Source: Martinezella multihospitum
GTDB taxonomy: Bacteria > Pseudomonadota > Alphaproteobacteria > Rhizobiales > Rhizobiaceae
DNA: 64,000 nucleotides
Assembly: GCF_900094585.1 (NCBI RefSeq)
Contig: NZ_FMAG01000007.1
Span: 186,001 to 250,000, forward strand
Direction of reading: 5' to 3'
Shown here: in pieces, positions 6,600 to 15,024 of the stretch
Layout of the letters: each line of letters begins with the position of its first letter
How positions within the stretch are numbered: the first letter of the stretch is position 1
The notes under the pieces: model-generated
What the model saw: only the letters and a program-made list of their open reading frames with translations
What the model was told of the DNA's origin: nothing
The model's database searches: none
Made by a program: the position numbers and the translations under genes

Positions 6600-9149
6600 A
6601 TGTTTTTCATTGATCGTCTTTTGCAAGGCCGCAGGATTGTCACCAAAGTCCTTATTTTCGTGGTGCCGCTGGTGGTTCTCATCGCCGGTGTTGGCCTGGT
6701 CGGCTACCACACCGCCAATATTTTGAATGGTCATATGACCGTGACGCGCGCCACGATCGAAAATATCAGCGATTTCGAAAACCTGCAGGCGGCGCTGCAA
6801 GAATTCACCGGCTCGCCTTCGGAAGAGACGCGCCAGGCACTGGCCGACAAGATCGACGCGCAGGAACAGGGTGTCCGTCGCTTGAGCGGGCTGCTCAGCG
6901 ACGATCAGCGCGCCAAAATCGTTCCGGTCACCGAGCTTGCCGCCAAGATGCGCACGCAGGAAGCCACGCTCTGGTCTATCAAACAGAAGCAGGACGGTGA
7001 CGTCGAAGCCATCCGGAAAGCGGTGCAAAACGTCGAGGCGACCGCCAAGGCCGCCGGCAAGCAGATCGACATCATTCGCAAGGATTTCAGCGACAAGGAA
7101 ACCTTCGCCAAGGAACTGCTTTATGATGCCGCAGCCTACAAGGGCCTGTCGGAGAAGATGAGCAATCTGCGTATTCAGGTGCAGATGGCAGCCGATTCCA
7201 CCGAAGAGATTTCAGACGCGCGTACCTATGCGGACGCGATTCTGAAGCAGGTGACAGTCTCCAAGGCACTGGTTTCCAAGCGCGGTGCCAGCCTCGTCGC
7301 CAATGCCTCCGATGCCGCCGACAAGCTCGATGCGGTCTTGAAGGGCTCCGGCACGCCCGACCAGAAGGTCGAGGCCATGGGGCCGATCCTGCAGAGCTTC
7401 GTCAAGATCGAGGGCGATATGACCCTTCAGTCTGCCAAGAACAGCGATACGGCCGCCGATCGTTTCGTCAGCCTGGACAAGATCATTGATGGCCAGAAAG
7501 AGCTTCTGGATCACGTCGACCAGGCGCTCGGCCTCGTCGATCGCCTGACGCTGCATGCCTCGCGCATGGAAAATGTCCGCGATGCTGCATCGCGCGAGCC
7601 TGTGATTGCGGATCTCAAGGATCTGCAGAGCGTTGCTGCCAGGATCTCGGAACTCGGCCAGACCAACGCCACCATGCGTGATTTTGCGGCACACATGAAG
7701 CCGCTGATCGACGGCCTGACCAATGGATCGGCCGATCTGCTGCAGACGGCGGCCGATTGGAAGACGACGCGTGTTCAATCCAACGGCCTTCTTGCCGATG
7801 CGATGACTTCGCTGCGCGGCTTCGTCGCCCAGGCGCAGGAACTCGGCAAGGAAGACAGCGAGCGCTCGGCCAATGTCTCGGTCATCGCCATGATCGTCGG
7901 CACGCTGCTTGCCATCATCGGTGGCCTCATGCTCGTGGAAACCCTGCGTGGTCCGCTGAAGCGCGTCGCCGACGTGATGACGCGCCTTGCAAGCGGCGAC
8001 CTGGAAGTCGCGATCGACGGCCGCAATCGCGGCGACGAGATCGGCGACATGGTGCGCTCTGTCAGCGTCTTCCGTGATGCCGCCCTCGAAAATGTCCGGC
8101 TGGAGCGAGAAGCCGAAAGCGCCCGCGCGCTCTCTGCCGAAGAGGCTGCCCGACGCGCCGCTGAGCGCGCCCGTATCGAAGCCGAGCAGAAACAGGCGCT
8201 CAATGCACTGGCGGATGTCCTTTCCAAGCTTGCCGACGGTAATCTGGAGGAGGGCATGCGCGAAGATCTTTCCGCAGACTTCGTCGAAATGGCCTTCACC
8301 TACAATCACGCCGTCGAGGCTCTTCGCGAGACCCTGACGGACGTTCGCTACACGGCCGAGGAAATCAAGGGTGGCACCGGCAACCTTGCCATGTCGGCCG
8401 ACGATCTGGCGCGGCGCACCGAGCAGCAGGCGGCCGCTCTCGAGGAAAGCTCACGGGCACTGCATCGCCTCAGCGACGTCGTGCGCTCGACGGCCGATCG
8501 TGCCCGACAGACGGCAAGCTCCGTCAACGAAACGCAGGCCTATGCGACGCAGTCGGGCGAAGTGGTTGCCAAGGCTGTGGGCGCCATGAGCGAGATCAAC
8601 CGTTCCTCCGAGAAGATCGCGACGATCATCGGCGTCATCGACGAGATCGCCTTCCAGACCAACCTCTTGGCGCTGAACGCCGGCGTCGAGGCTGCTCGTG
8701 CCGGCGAGGCGGGCCGTGGCTTTGCCGTCGTCGCCCAGGAAGTGCGCGAATTGGCGCAGCGTTGCGCCAATGCGGCAAAGGAGATCAAGGGCCTGATTTC
8801 GGCAAGTTCTGCCCAAGTGCAGAATGGCGTTCATCTGGTCGAGCAGACCGGCGCGGCGCTTGCGGAGATCATCAACCACGTTACTGGGGTCCAGAGGCTG
8901 GTTGCCGATATTTCGTCTGCCACCACCGAACAGTCGACCGGTATCGAGGAGGTGACGCGCGCCGTGTCCGAGGTGGAGCTGATCACGCAGCGCAATGCGG
9001 CCATGGTCGAGGAGAACAATGCCGAGATCCACGGCCTGCGCCAGCGCGTCGACATGCTCTCCGAGAAGATCGACCGCTTCCGCACCGGCGATGGCGAGGC
9101 GGATTACACAGGCTACAGCAATGCGGATGCTCGTTATCGCGCAGCATAA
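6600..9149 (+). CDS. Methyl-accepting chemotaxis protein with tandem HAMP domains
   Basis: An 849-residue chemoreceptor that senses a stimulus through its N-terminal part and controls the CheA kinase through its C-terminal part. The layout is: a membrane helix near residues 10-33; a long, mainly helical periplasmic region (about 35-425) without a recognised ligand-binding fold; a second membrane helix (about 426-446); a HAMP domain ('RVADVMTRLASGDLEV'); a coiled linker; a second HAMP-like segment ('LADVLSKLADGNLEE'); and a signalling domain with the invariant hairpin tip 'EIAFQTNLLALNAGVEAARA' near residue 680. There is no C-terminal CheR-docking pentapeptide. The start at 6600 is preferred over one 51 bases upstream because GAGG precedes it. 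The gene is isolated, with no che genes nearby. Confidence 0.92.
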   Translation: MFFIDRLLQGRRIVTKVLIFVVPLVVLIAGVGLVGYHTANILNGHMTVTRATIENISDFENLQAALQEFTGSPSEETRQALADKIDAQEQGVRRLSGLLSDDQRAKIVPVTELAAKMRTQEATLWSIKQKQDGDVEAIRKAVQNVEATAKAAGKQIDIIRKDFSDKETFAKELLYDAAAYKGLSEKMSNLRIQVQMAADSTEEISDARTYADAILKQVTVSKALVSKRGASLVANASDAADKLDAVLKGSGTPDQKVEAMGPILQSFVKIEGDMTLQSAKNSDTAADRFVSLDKIIDGQKELLDHVDQALGLVDRLTLHASRMENVRDAASREPVIADLKDLQSVAARISELGQTNATMRDFAAHMKPLIDGLTNGSADLLQTAADWKTTRVQSNGLLADAMTSLRGFVAQAQELGKEDSERSANVSVIAMIVGTLLAIIGGLMLVETLRGPLKRVADVMTRLASGDLEVAIDGRNRGDEIGDMVRSVSVFRDAALENVRLEREAESARALSAEEAARRAAERARIEAEQKQALNALADVLSKLADGNLEEGMREDLSADFVEMAFTYNHAVEALRETLTDVRYTAEEIKGGTGNLAMSADDLARRTEQQAAALEESSRALHRLSDVVRSTADRARQTASSVNETQAYATQSGEVVAKAVGAMSEINRSSEKIATIIGVIDEIAFQTNLLALNAGVEAARAGEAGRGFAVVAQEVRELAQRCANAAKEIKGLISASSAQVQNGVHLVEQTGAALAEIINHVTGVQRLVADISSATTEQSTGIEEVTRAVSEVELITQRNAAMVEENNAEIHGLRQRVDMLSEKIDRFRTGDGEADYTGYSNADARYRAA

Positions 9150-9252
9150 AGCGGTACTTTAGATAAAACTTATAACCGATTGATGCGCTGGGCCAATGGT
9201 TCGGCGCATTTTGATTGAAGCTTACTGTCGCAATCACGGCGTTGCGGACGAA

Positions 9253-10005
9253 TTACCGGCCGAGATTAAGCGTTTCACCATCGGCGGGGATTAACAGGCG
9301 CGACGGATCGAGACCACTTGCGTCTGCGGTTTGACGAAGATTTTGGCGCGTGACGGTCGCGTGATCGAGCGCTTCCATATGGGTTGCGATGATGGTCGCT
9401 TGCGGTGCGAGGCGGCTGACTTCGAGTGTCTGCTTGTCATCCATGACGATTAGGTCACCATCCCAGCGGGCGCCGCAGGAATGGGTGATGATGATATCGG
9501 GTGAGACCTGCCGGATCGTCTCGACGACTGGCGGATAAAGCACGGTATCGCCGGACCAGTAGACGATGGGCTCGCCTGACGCTTCCAGGGTGAAGCCGAT
9601 GACCGGCCCCATTTTTTCCACCACCGGGCCAACGCCGTGGCTGCCCTGCCGCGGCGTGATCGTCAGTCCCTGCCAGACGGTCGATTGTGTGAGGGGCGTG
9701 ACGTTCGTGAAGCCGGCGTCACGGATAGTTCCTTCGTCGCCGGGTTGGCAGAGGATTGGCAACGATTTTGGCACTCGCTCCTTCGCGACGGCATCGAAAT
9801 GATCGGTGTGCAGATGAGACACGATCACCAACTCGACACCTTGGAGAATGTCGTCGATCGAGCGCGGCAGTTCCGTCATCGGGTTGGGAGAGCGGCCGGT
9901 GAAGGACGGGAGACTGTGGCGCGGTGCAAAATACGGGTCGATCAGCAGCACATGGCCGCCATAGGCGATCTTCAGCGTCGCGTTGCGAAGGAGCTCAAGC
10001 TGCAT
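9253..10005 (-). CDS. UlaG-like metallo-beta-lactamase-fold hydrolase
   Basis: A 250-residue cytoplasmic protein of the metallo-beta-lactamase superfamily, closest in layout to UlaG / UPF0173 metal-dependent hydrolases. The metal-binding motif HLHTDHFD is at residues 64-71; later ligands are probably in 'GSHGVG', 'WSGDT' and 'ATHMEALDH'. 'MQLELLRNATLKIAYGG' is the usual first strand of this group. There is no signal peptide. It starts 20 bases after the moaA stop on the same strand and is probably co-transcribed with it, though no link to cofactor synthesis is known to me. The substrate is unknown; lactonase or phosphodiesterase activity is possible. Confidence 0.82.
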   Translation of the reverse strand: MQLELLRNATLKIAYGGHVLLIDPYFAPRHSLPSFTGRSPNPMTELPRSIDDILQGVELVIVSHLHTDHFDAVAKERVPKSLPILCQPGDEGTIRDAGFTNVTPLTQSTVWQGLTITPRQGSHGVGPVVEKMGPVIGFTLEASGEPIVYWSGDTVLYPPVVETIRQVSPDIIITHSCGARWDGDLIVMDDKQTLEVSRLAPQATIIATHMEALDHATVTRQNLRQTADASGLDPSRLLIPADGETLNLGR

Positions 10006-10025
10006 GTTGATTGTCCGGGTTTCGG

Positions 10026-11075
10026 TTAGCCGCCGGTGACGCTCATGTGGCGCGCGACCGCTGGGCGGTTGTGCGTGCGGTCGATGATAAAGTCATGACC
10101 TTTCGGCTTGCGGGTAATGGCTTCGTCGATTGCGGCATGGAGCAGGGCATCGCTCTCGCTGGCGCGCAGCGCGGTGCGCAGGTCGGCCGCATCGTTCTGC
10201 CCCAGGCACATATAGAGCGTGCCCGTGCAGGTGAGCCGCACGCGATTGCAGCTCTCGCAGAAATTATGGGTCATCGGCGTGATGAAGCCGAGGCGGCCGC
10301 CGGTTTCGGCGATTTCGACATAGCGGGCAGGGCCGCCCGTCTGGTAGGGAATGTCGGTCAGCGTGAACTGACGTTCGAGATCGGCGCGCAACTGGGAAAG
10401 CGGCAGGTATTGATCGGTGCGATCCTCGTCGATTTCGCCCATGGGCATGGTCTCGATGACGGTCAGATCCATGCCGCGACCGTGCGCGAACCGCAGCAGG
10501 TCGGGAATTTCGGTATCGTTGAAGCCTTTGAGTGCGACGGCATTCAGCTTGATCTTCAGGCCGGCTTTCTGCGCTGCGTCGATGCCTTCCATCACCTTGG
10601 AGAAATCTCCCCAGCGGGTGATCGCGCGGAATTTGTCGGGATCCAGCGTATCGAGCGAGACGTTGATGCGCCTGACGCCGCTCTCGTAAAGCTCGTCGGC
10701 ATGGCGGGCGAGCTGAGAACCGTTCGTCGTCAGGGTCAATTCGTCGAGCGCACCATTCTGCACGCTCTCACCGAGTTTGCGGACCAGAAACATGATGTTC
10801 TTGCGTACCAGAGGTTCGCCCCCGGTGAGCCTGATCTTGCGCACGCCCTTGGCGATGAAGGCGGAACAGAGCCGGTCGAGCTCTTCGAGCGTCAGCAGAT
10901 CCTTCTTCGGCAGGAAGGTCATGTGCTCGGCCATGCAGTAGGTGCAACGGAAATCGCAGCGATCGGTGACGGAAACGCGCAAATAGGTGACCGCGCGCCC
11001 AAAGGGATCGATCATCGGGCTTGTATCCGCTGCCAGCGGCGAGGCGCCGCCTATCGTACCGACAATGCTATTCAC
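10026..11075 (-). CDS. moaA: GTP 3',8-cyclase MoaA
   Basis: A 349-residue radical-SAM enzyme that starts molybdenum cofactor synthesis by converting GTP to 3',8-cyclo-dihydro-GTP, used by MoaC. The N-terminal 4Fe-4S/SAM motif has Cys40, Cys44 and Cys47 ('DRCDFRCTYCM'). The second cluster has Cys273, Cys276 and Cys290 ('NFCESCNRVRLTCTG'). The C-terminus ends in the conserved Gly-Gly (348-349) needed for activity, so the gene looks intact. 'RLTGGEPLVRKN' is also diagnostic. It is divergent from the DUF971 gene and leads into the UlaG-like gene. No moaC or moaE is next to it, so the pathway is scattered. Confidence 0.96.
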   Translation of the reverse strand: MNSIVGTIGGASPLAADTSPMIDPFGRAVTYLRVSVTDRCDFRCTYCMAEHMTFLPKKDLLTLEELDRLCSAFIAKGVRKIRLTGGEPLVRKNIMFLVRKLGESVQNGALDELTLTTNGSQLARHADELYESGVRRINVSLDTLDPDKFRAITRWGDFSKVMEGIDAAQKAGLKIKLNAVALKGFNDTEIPDLLRFAHGRGMDLTVIETMPMGEIDEDRTDQYLPLSQLRADLERQFTLTDIPYQTGGPARYVEIAETGGRLGFITPMTHNFCESCNRVRLTCTGTLYMCLGQNDAADLRTALRASESDALLHAAIDEAITRKPKGHDFIIDRTHNRPAVARHMSVTGG

Positions 11076-11196
11076 TCAAATCTCCATCACACTGCTAATG
11101 TGTGCATAGGCGATTGTTGCGTCAAGGAAAATGCCTTTCAATTATGCTTGCGTGTGAACGTGTGGCGGCATAATTCTCGGAAAGACACTGAAAGGC

Positions 11197-11583
11197 ATGG
11201 GAAAATCGATGAGTGACGTTTGGCCGACCGAATTACGGGTCTCGAAGGATCGCCATCACCTCATGGTGACGTTCGATAATGGAGCGAGCTTCGACTTGCC
11301 GGCCGAGATGCTGCGGGTGCTGTCCCCCTCCGCGGAGGTCCAGGGACACGGACCGGGACAAAAGGTTACCGTGCCGGGTAAGCGCGATGTCGGCATCATG
11401 TCCATGACGCCGACCGGCAACTATGCTGTCCGCATCGGCTTCGACGACATGCACGACACAGGCATTTTCACATGGTCCTATCTGCGCGAGCTTGGAGAAA
11501 AGGGCCAGGAGCTTTTCGCGGCCTATGAGGCCGAATTGAAGGAAAAGGGTCTCAGCCGCGATCCGGTTGGAAAGCCGCACTAG
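11197..11583 (+). CDS. DUF971 / gamma-butyrobetaine hydroxylase N-terminal-like protein
   Basis: A small cytoplasmic protein (128 residues) consisting of one DUF971 domain: 'WPTELRVSKDRHHLMVTFDNG', then 'LPAEMLRV', 'GIMSMTPTGNYAVRIGFDD', and 'HDTGIFTWSYLREL'. The same fold forms the N-terminal domain of gamma-butyrobetaine hydroxylases and occurs alone or next to iron-sulfur carrier domains in bacteria; here it stands alone, without the histidines seen in eukaryotic homologues' zinc site being evident. Function is unknown. Two starts are possible, 11197 and 11209; neither has ideal ribosome-site spacing. It is divergent from moaA and followed 32 bases later by ltrA. Confidence 0.8.
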   Translation: MGKSMSDVWPTELRVSKDRHHLMVTFDNGASFDLPAEMLRVLSPSAEVQGHGPGQKVTVPGKRDVGIMSMTPTGNYAVRIGFDDMHDTGIFTWSYLRELGEKGQELFAAYEAELKEKGLSRDPVGKPH

Positions 11584-11615
11584 AAAATCTCCAGTAACGG
11601 ACAGGGGGCGCAAGC

Positions 11616-12815
11616 ATGATCCTTGGGGGTAGGGAAAACTGGCTTCGCGCCAAGGGCAGCAAGAACGAGAGCAAGGTCTCCTTCGTCGAGCTGTTTTTCG
11701 ATCTGGTCTTCGTTTTCTCGATCTCGCAGCTTGCGCATGCGTTGGCCGAGCATTTCACCCCAATGGGGGCGCTCGAAGCCATCATGCTGATCTTTGCGGT
11801 GTGGTGGGTCTGGGTTTTCACCGCCTGGGTAACCAACTGGCTCGATCCGGATCGCATGCCGGTGCGTATCATGCTGTTTACGCTGATGTTTGCGGGACTT
11901 ATCCTCTCTGCCGCCATTCCCGAGGCTTTTGGCGAGAAGGCGATTTTCTTTGCTGGCGCCTATGTCTTTATGCAGGTCGGTCGTTCGCTGTTCACCGTCT
12001 ACGCCCTCAAGAATGCCAGCGCGGCCAACCATCGCAATTTTTTGCGCATCACCAGCTGGCTCGTTCTGTCCGGCATCTTCTGGATTTCAGGCGCCCTGAT
12101 GGAGGGCGAAACGCGCATCATATTCTGGCTGATCGCGCTCATCATCGAATATGCGGCTCCGGCGCTCGGCTTCCGGGTGCCTGGGCTCGGCAAATCGACG
12201 ACGGCGGACTGGGACGTGTCGGGTGCGCATCTGGCCGAACGTTGCGCACTTTTCATCATCATCTGCCTCGGCGAAGCGGTCCTGCAAGCCGGCAAGACCT
12301 TTGCCGAGCAGCCGGTGACGCCGCTGATCGTGGCGGTATTCATCACCGCTTTCATCGGCACGGTTGCTCTCTGGTGGATCTACTTTCAATTTGGGCATGA
12401 AAGAGCGGCTCATCGCATCGAGCATGACGACACGCCCGGCAGCCTCGCGCGACAGGCATTCACCTATGCGCATATTCCGATCCTCGCCGGGATTATCCTG
12501 AGCGTTGTCGGCGACGAATTCCTGTTCGCGCATCCCCGCGATGCGGCCGACATGCACGCCGCGGCCGCCGTTCTGGGCGGCCCGGCAGTCTTCCTGCTTG
12601 GAAATCTGTGGTTCAAGGGGGTGACCACCGGCCGGCCGCCGCTATCGCATATGGTGGGGCTCGCCGGGCTGGCACTGTTGCTCATCACCCTGCCGATGGT
12701 CGTGGTCTACCAGCTCGGCATTCTTGCGACAGCCGTACTCGTCGTCGTCGCGATCTGGGAATTCGCCTCGTTGAACAGGGTCGTTCCCTCGGCGCGTTCG
12801 ACTGGCGATCATTGA
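11616..12815 (+). CDS. LtrA-family membrane protein (low temperature requirement A)
   Basis: A 399-residue polytopic inner-membrane protein with about ten or eleven hydrophobic helices. The N-terminal signature 'SFVELFFDLVFVFSISQLAH' and the central 'HLAERCALFIIICLGEAV' are diagnostic of the LtrA family, first named for cold growth in Listeria. Biochemical role is not established. AGGGGGC lies before the ATG. The final codons overlap the convergent MarR gene: the two TGA stops lie within a 17-base palindrome (12804-12820). It follows the DUF971 gene by 32 bases and may share its transcript. Confidence 0.88.
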   Translation: MILGGRENWLRAKGSKNESKVSFVELFFDLVFVFSISQLAHALAEHFTPMGALEAIMLIFAVWWVWVFTAWVTNWLDPDRMPVRIMLFTLMFAGLILSAAIPEAFGEKAIFFAGAYVFMQVGRSLFTVYALKNASAANHRNFLRITSWLVLSGIFWISGALMEGETRIIFWLIALIIEYAAPALGFRVPGLGKSTTADWDVSGAHLAERCALFIIICLGEAVLQAGKTFAEQPVTPLIVAVFITAFIGTVALWWIYFQFGHERAAHRIEHDDTPGSLARQAFTYAHIPILAGIILSVVGDEFLFAHPRDAADMHAAAAVLGGPAVFLLGNLWFKGVTTGRPPLSHMVGLAGLALLLITLPMVVVYQLGILATAVLVVVAIWEFASLNRVVPSARSTGDH

Positions 12816-13294
12816 TCGCCAACGGGCTCCAGCGGTTCACGCTCTTCCTGTATCAATAGGCTGACGACGCGCTCCATATGCACGGTGATCGCTTCGCACT
12901 CTTCGATCGGCGCATCCGAGAGCATCCGGTCGATGAGCGCGGTCTGGATGGTCATGGCTTCCTCAGTTACGCGTCGCCCTTCCTCGGTCAGGTGGAGGCG
13001 GAGCACGCGCTTGTCGAGACGATCGTCGCGCCGTTCGATCAGTCCCCGCTTTTCCATCTGCGGCAAGAGCATGCTCATGTTGGAGCGGCCGACCAATAGC
13101 TTGCGGGCGAGTTCCTGCTGGGAAATCCCTTCAAAGCGAAACAGGTTGACGAGAATGTCGAGATGCGGCGGCTTGATGTCGAGATGCGCCAATGCCCGCC
13201 CGAGTGATTGTTGCATCAGCTGACAGGCGCGCGCCACGGCGATCCAGCTTCGAAAACGCGGATGGTCCCAGGGAAGGGATTGATTTTTGTTCAT
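12809..13294 (-). CDS. MarR-family transcriptional regulator
   Basis: A 161-residue winged-helix regulator. The DNA-binding part is visible as 'GISQQELARKLLVGRSNMSML' (helix-turn-helix) followed by 'QMEKRGLIERRDDRLDKRVLRL', the typical beta wing with conserved D-R. These proteins act as dimers on short palindromes and usually repress their own gene and a divergent one. Here the divergent gene is an alpha/beta hydrolase whose ATG is only 45 bases away, and two similar 14-base palindromes fill that gap, one overlapping this gene's start codon. No ribosome site is visible before the ATG. The ligand is unknown. Confidence 0.92.
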   Translation of the reverse strand: MNKNQSLPWDHPRFRSWIAVARACQLMQQSLGRALAHLDIKPPHLDILVNLFRFEGISQQELARKLLVGRSNMSMLLPQMEKRGLIERRDDRLDKRVLRLHLTEEGRRVTEEAMTIQTALIDRMLSDAPIEECEAITVHMERVVSLLIQEEREPLEPVGDQ

Positions 13295-13322
13295 CGTTGT
13301 ACTTTATTGTTCATAGTTGAAC
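13289..13322. promoter_or_regulatory. Candidate MarR operator: two tandem 14-bp palindromes
   Basis: GTTCATAGTTGAAC at 13309-13322 is an inverted repeat with perfect 5-bp arms. A related copy, GTTCATCGTTGTAC, lies at 13289-13302. The two are exactly 20 bp apart start to start, about two helical turns, so dimers would bind the same face. The left copy covers the marR start codon and the right copy ends 17 bases before the hydrolase ATG. Both promoters must lie here, so binding would block both. Confidence 0.65.
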
Positions 13323-13339
13323 ATTATTGGATTCCCACT

Positions 13340-14305
13340 ATGCCATCCTTTGCGCTCAAGGTCACCCGGTCGGGTCTGTCCGGCCTCGAAAGGCTGTCTC
13401 CGCGGCTCGCCGGCAAGGCGGCTTTCCGACTTTTCTGCCTGACGCCATCGCGTCGCCCCCGTGGCTCGAAGGCCAAGGTGGCGCATATGGAGGGCAGGCA
13501 GCGTCTGCTCGCGGCAGAGCAGGTGCTGCTGCCATTTCCGGGCGGCCGTGCCATGGCTTACCGCTTCAATGGCGGAGCCAAGGGATCGCGCAAGCGCTAT
13601 CTCGTGGTCCATGGCTGGGGTTCCAGCAGTGAATACATGTCCGAACTTGCTGCTTTTCTTGCCGATAGTGGGGCAGAGGTGATTTCCCTCGATCTTCCCG
13701 GGCATGGCCGCTCGGACGGGCGGTTCCTGAATATCCGCTTGGCCGTTTCCGCGATCGCAGCGGCGTCGGCCCGTTTCGGCGCCTTCGATGCCGCCATTGG
13801 CCATTCTTTCGGGGGGGCGTCGCTGGCACTGGCCTCCGCGGGTTTTCTGCCCGATGTGGATCCGTTGCGCGCAGGAAAACTGGTGCTGATCGGCTCGCCA
13901 AGCGCCATGGGTTGGCTGTTCAAGGATTTCGGCCGACTGATGCGCCTTGGTCCCGCGACACAAGCTGCACTGGAGGATGAGGTTCGCCGCGTCACAGGCA
14001 GGACGCTCGCCGCTTACGACCAGAAACGCGACATTCTCGATCCGGCACGGCCGGTCCTGGTCGTCCACGCCGAGGACGACAAGGAGGTGAGCGCGGACCA
14101 CGCACGCACTTACGCCGCCGAAGGATCGCATGTGCGCCTTTTCTGGGCCAACGGCTTTGGGCATCGGCGCATCGTCAGCGCCGCGCCGGTGTTCGAGGCG
14201 ATCGATGGCTTTCTGTCGGAAACCGTAAATCCCGAAAATCCGCTCGAAAATGGCGATGGGACGGTGCTATCGTTCTACCGAACTCCGCTGCGTCGCTCGT
14301 CGTAA
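13340..14305 (+). CDS. Alpha/beta hydrolase
   Basis: A 321-residue alpha/beta-hydrolase-fold enzyme without a signal peptide. The oxyanion region 'LVVHGWGSSSEYM' and the nucleophile elbow GHSFGG (Ser156) are clear; 'VVHAEDDKEV' supplies the likely acid and 'GFGHRRIV' the histidine near residue 275. Esterases, lipases and lactonases share this layout, so the substrate is open. The open frame continues upstream through the operator, but the ATG at 13340 is the sensible start given the divergent marR gene. No ribosome site precedes it. Control by the adjacent MarR protein is very likely, suggesting a role in detoxification or aromatic/lipid ester metabolism. Confidence 0.85.
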   Translation: MPSFALKVTRSGLSGLERLSPRLAGKAAFRLFCLTPSRRPRGSKAKVAHMEGRQRLLAAEQVLLPFPGGRAMAYRFNGGAKGSRKRYLVVHGWGSSSEYMSELAAFLADSGAEVISLDLPGHGRSDGRFLNIRLAVSAIAAASARFGAFDAAIGHSFGGASLALASAGFLPDVDPLRAGKLVLIGSPSAMGWLFKDFGRLMRLGPATQAALEDEVRRVTGRTLAAYDQKRDILDPARPVLVVHAEDDKEVSADHARTYAAEGSHVRLFWANGFGHRRIVSAAPVFEAIDGFLSETVNPENPLENGDGTVLSFYRTPLRRSS

Positions 14306-14361
14306 CAATGTCTGTGCCGCCCCGGATCTGAGTGGATTGCCACAGAGAAGCGTGAGGCCGC

Positions 14362-14970
14362 ATGTACATCGTCACATCCGTCGAGGAACTGAAGCAGCTC
14401 TATGGTGACGCTGGCGAGGCGTCGATCACCAAGGTTACGAGCGTTCTGACACCGTTCTATCGCCGAATGATCGAAGCGTCGCCGTTCATGGCGCTGGCAA
14501 CGGCCGGGCCTGAGGGGCTCGATTGCTCACCGCGTGGTGACTTGGGCGGAGTCGTTCGTGTCGAAAACGAAAAGACGCTGCTTCTGCCGGATTGGCGCGG
14601 CAACAACCGCGTCGACTCTCTTGCGAATATCGTGCGCGATCCGCGCATAGCGCTGATGTTTCTCATCCCGGGATCGAATACGACGATGCGGCTCAATGGT
14701 CGGGCAGTTGTCTCGATCGAGCCGGCCTTGCTCGACAGTTTCGAGATGGATGGCAAGCATCCGCGCTGCGTTGTCGTCATCACGATCGAGGAGGTCTATT
14801 TCCAGTGCGCGCGGGCGGTGATGCGGGCTGAGCTGTGGAATGCGGAACGGTTCGTCGACCCGGCGGACTTACCGAGCCCAGGCATGATGCTCAAGGCCGC
14901 AAAGGCGGATTTCGACCAGGAAACCTATGATCGCGAGGCGCCGGCGCGGGCGGCCAAGACGCTTTGGTAA
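14362..14970 (+). CDS. PPOX-class flavin-dependent protein (MSMEG_1061-like)
   Basis: A 202-residue cytoplasmic protein of the pyridoxamine 5'-phosphate oxidase fold, split-barrel FMN-binding type. 'MALATAGPEGLDCSPRGD' and 'LLLPDWRGNNRVDSLANI' followed by 'RIALMFLIPG' are the features of the MSMEG_1061 subgroup, whose members are thought to bind FMN or F420-like cofactors and reduce small molecules. Not a true PdxH: the sequence is too divergent. It stands alone between the hydrolase and a convergent diguanylate cyclase. Confidence 0.85.
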   Translation: MYIVTSVEELKQLYGDAGEASITKVTSVLTPFYRRMIEASPFMALATAGPEGLDCSPRGDLGGVVRVENEKTLLLPDWRGNNRVDSLANIVRDPRIALMFLIPGSNTTMRLNGRAVVSIEPALLDSFEMDGKHPRCVVVITIEEVYFQCARAVMRAELWNAERFVDPADLPSPGMMLKAAKADFDQETYDREAPARAAKTLW

Positions 14971-14975
14971 ACAAG

Positions 14976-15008
14976 CCGCCGGCATGCCTGGGAAAGCAGC
15001 GCCGGCGG
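14976..15008. terminator. Convergent hairpin between PPOX and GGDEF genes
   Basis: CCGCCGGC (14976-14983) pairs with GCCGGCGG (15001-15008) around a 17-nt loop, 5 bases after the PPOX stop and 17 before the convergent GGDEF stop. T content after the stem is only moderate on either strand, so termination strength is uncertain. Confidence 0.5.
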
Positions 15009-15024
15009 TTGGTTGGCTTCGCTT

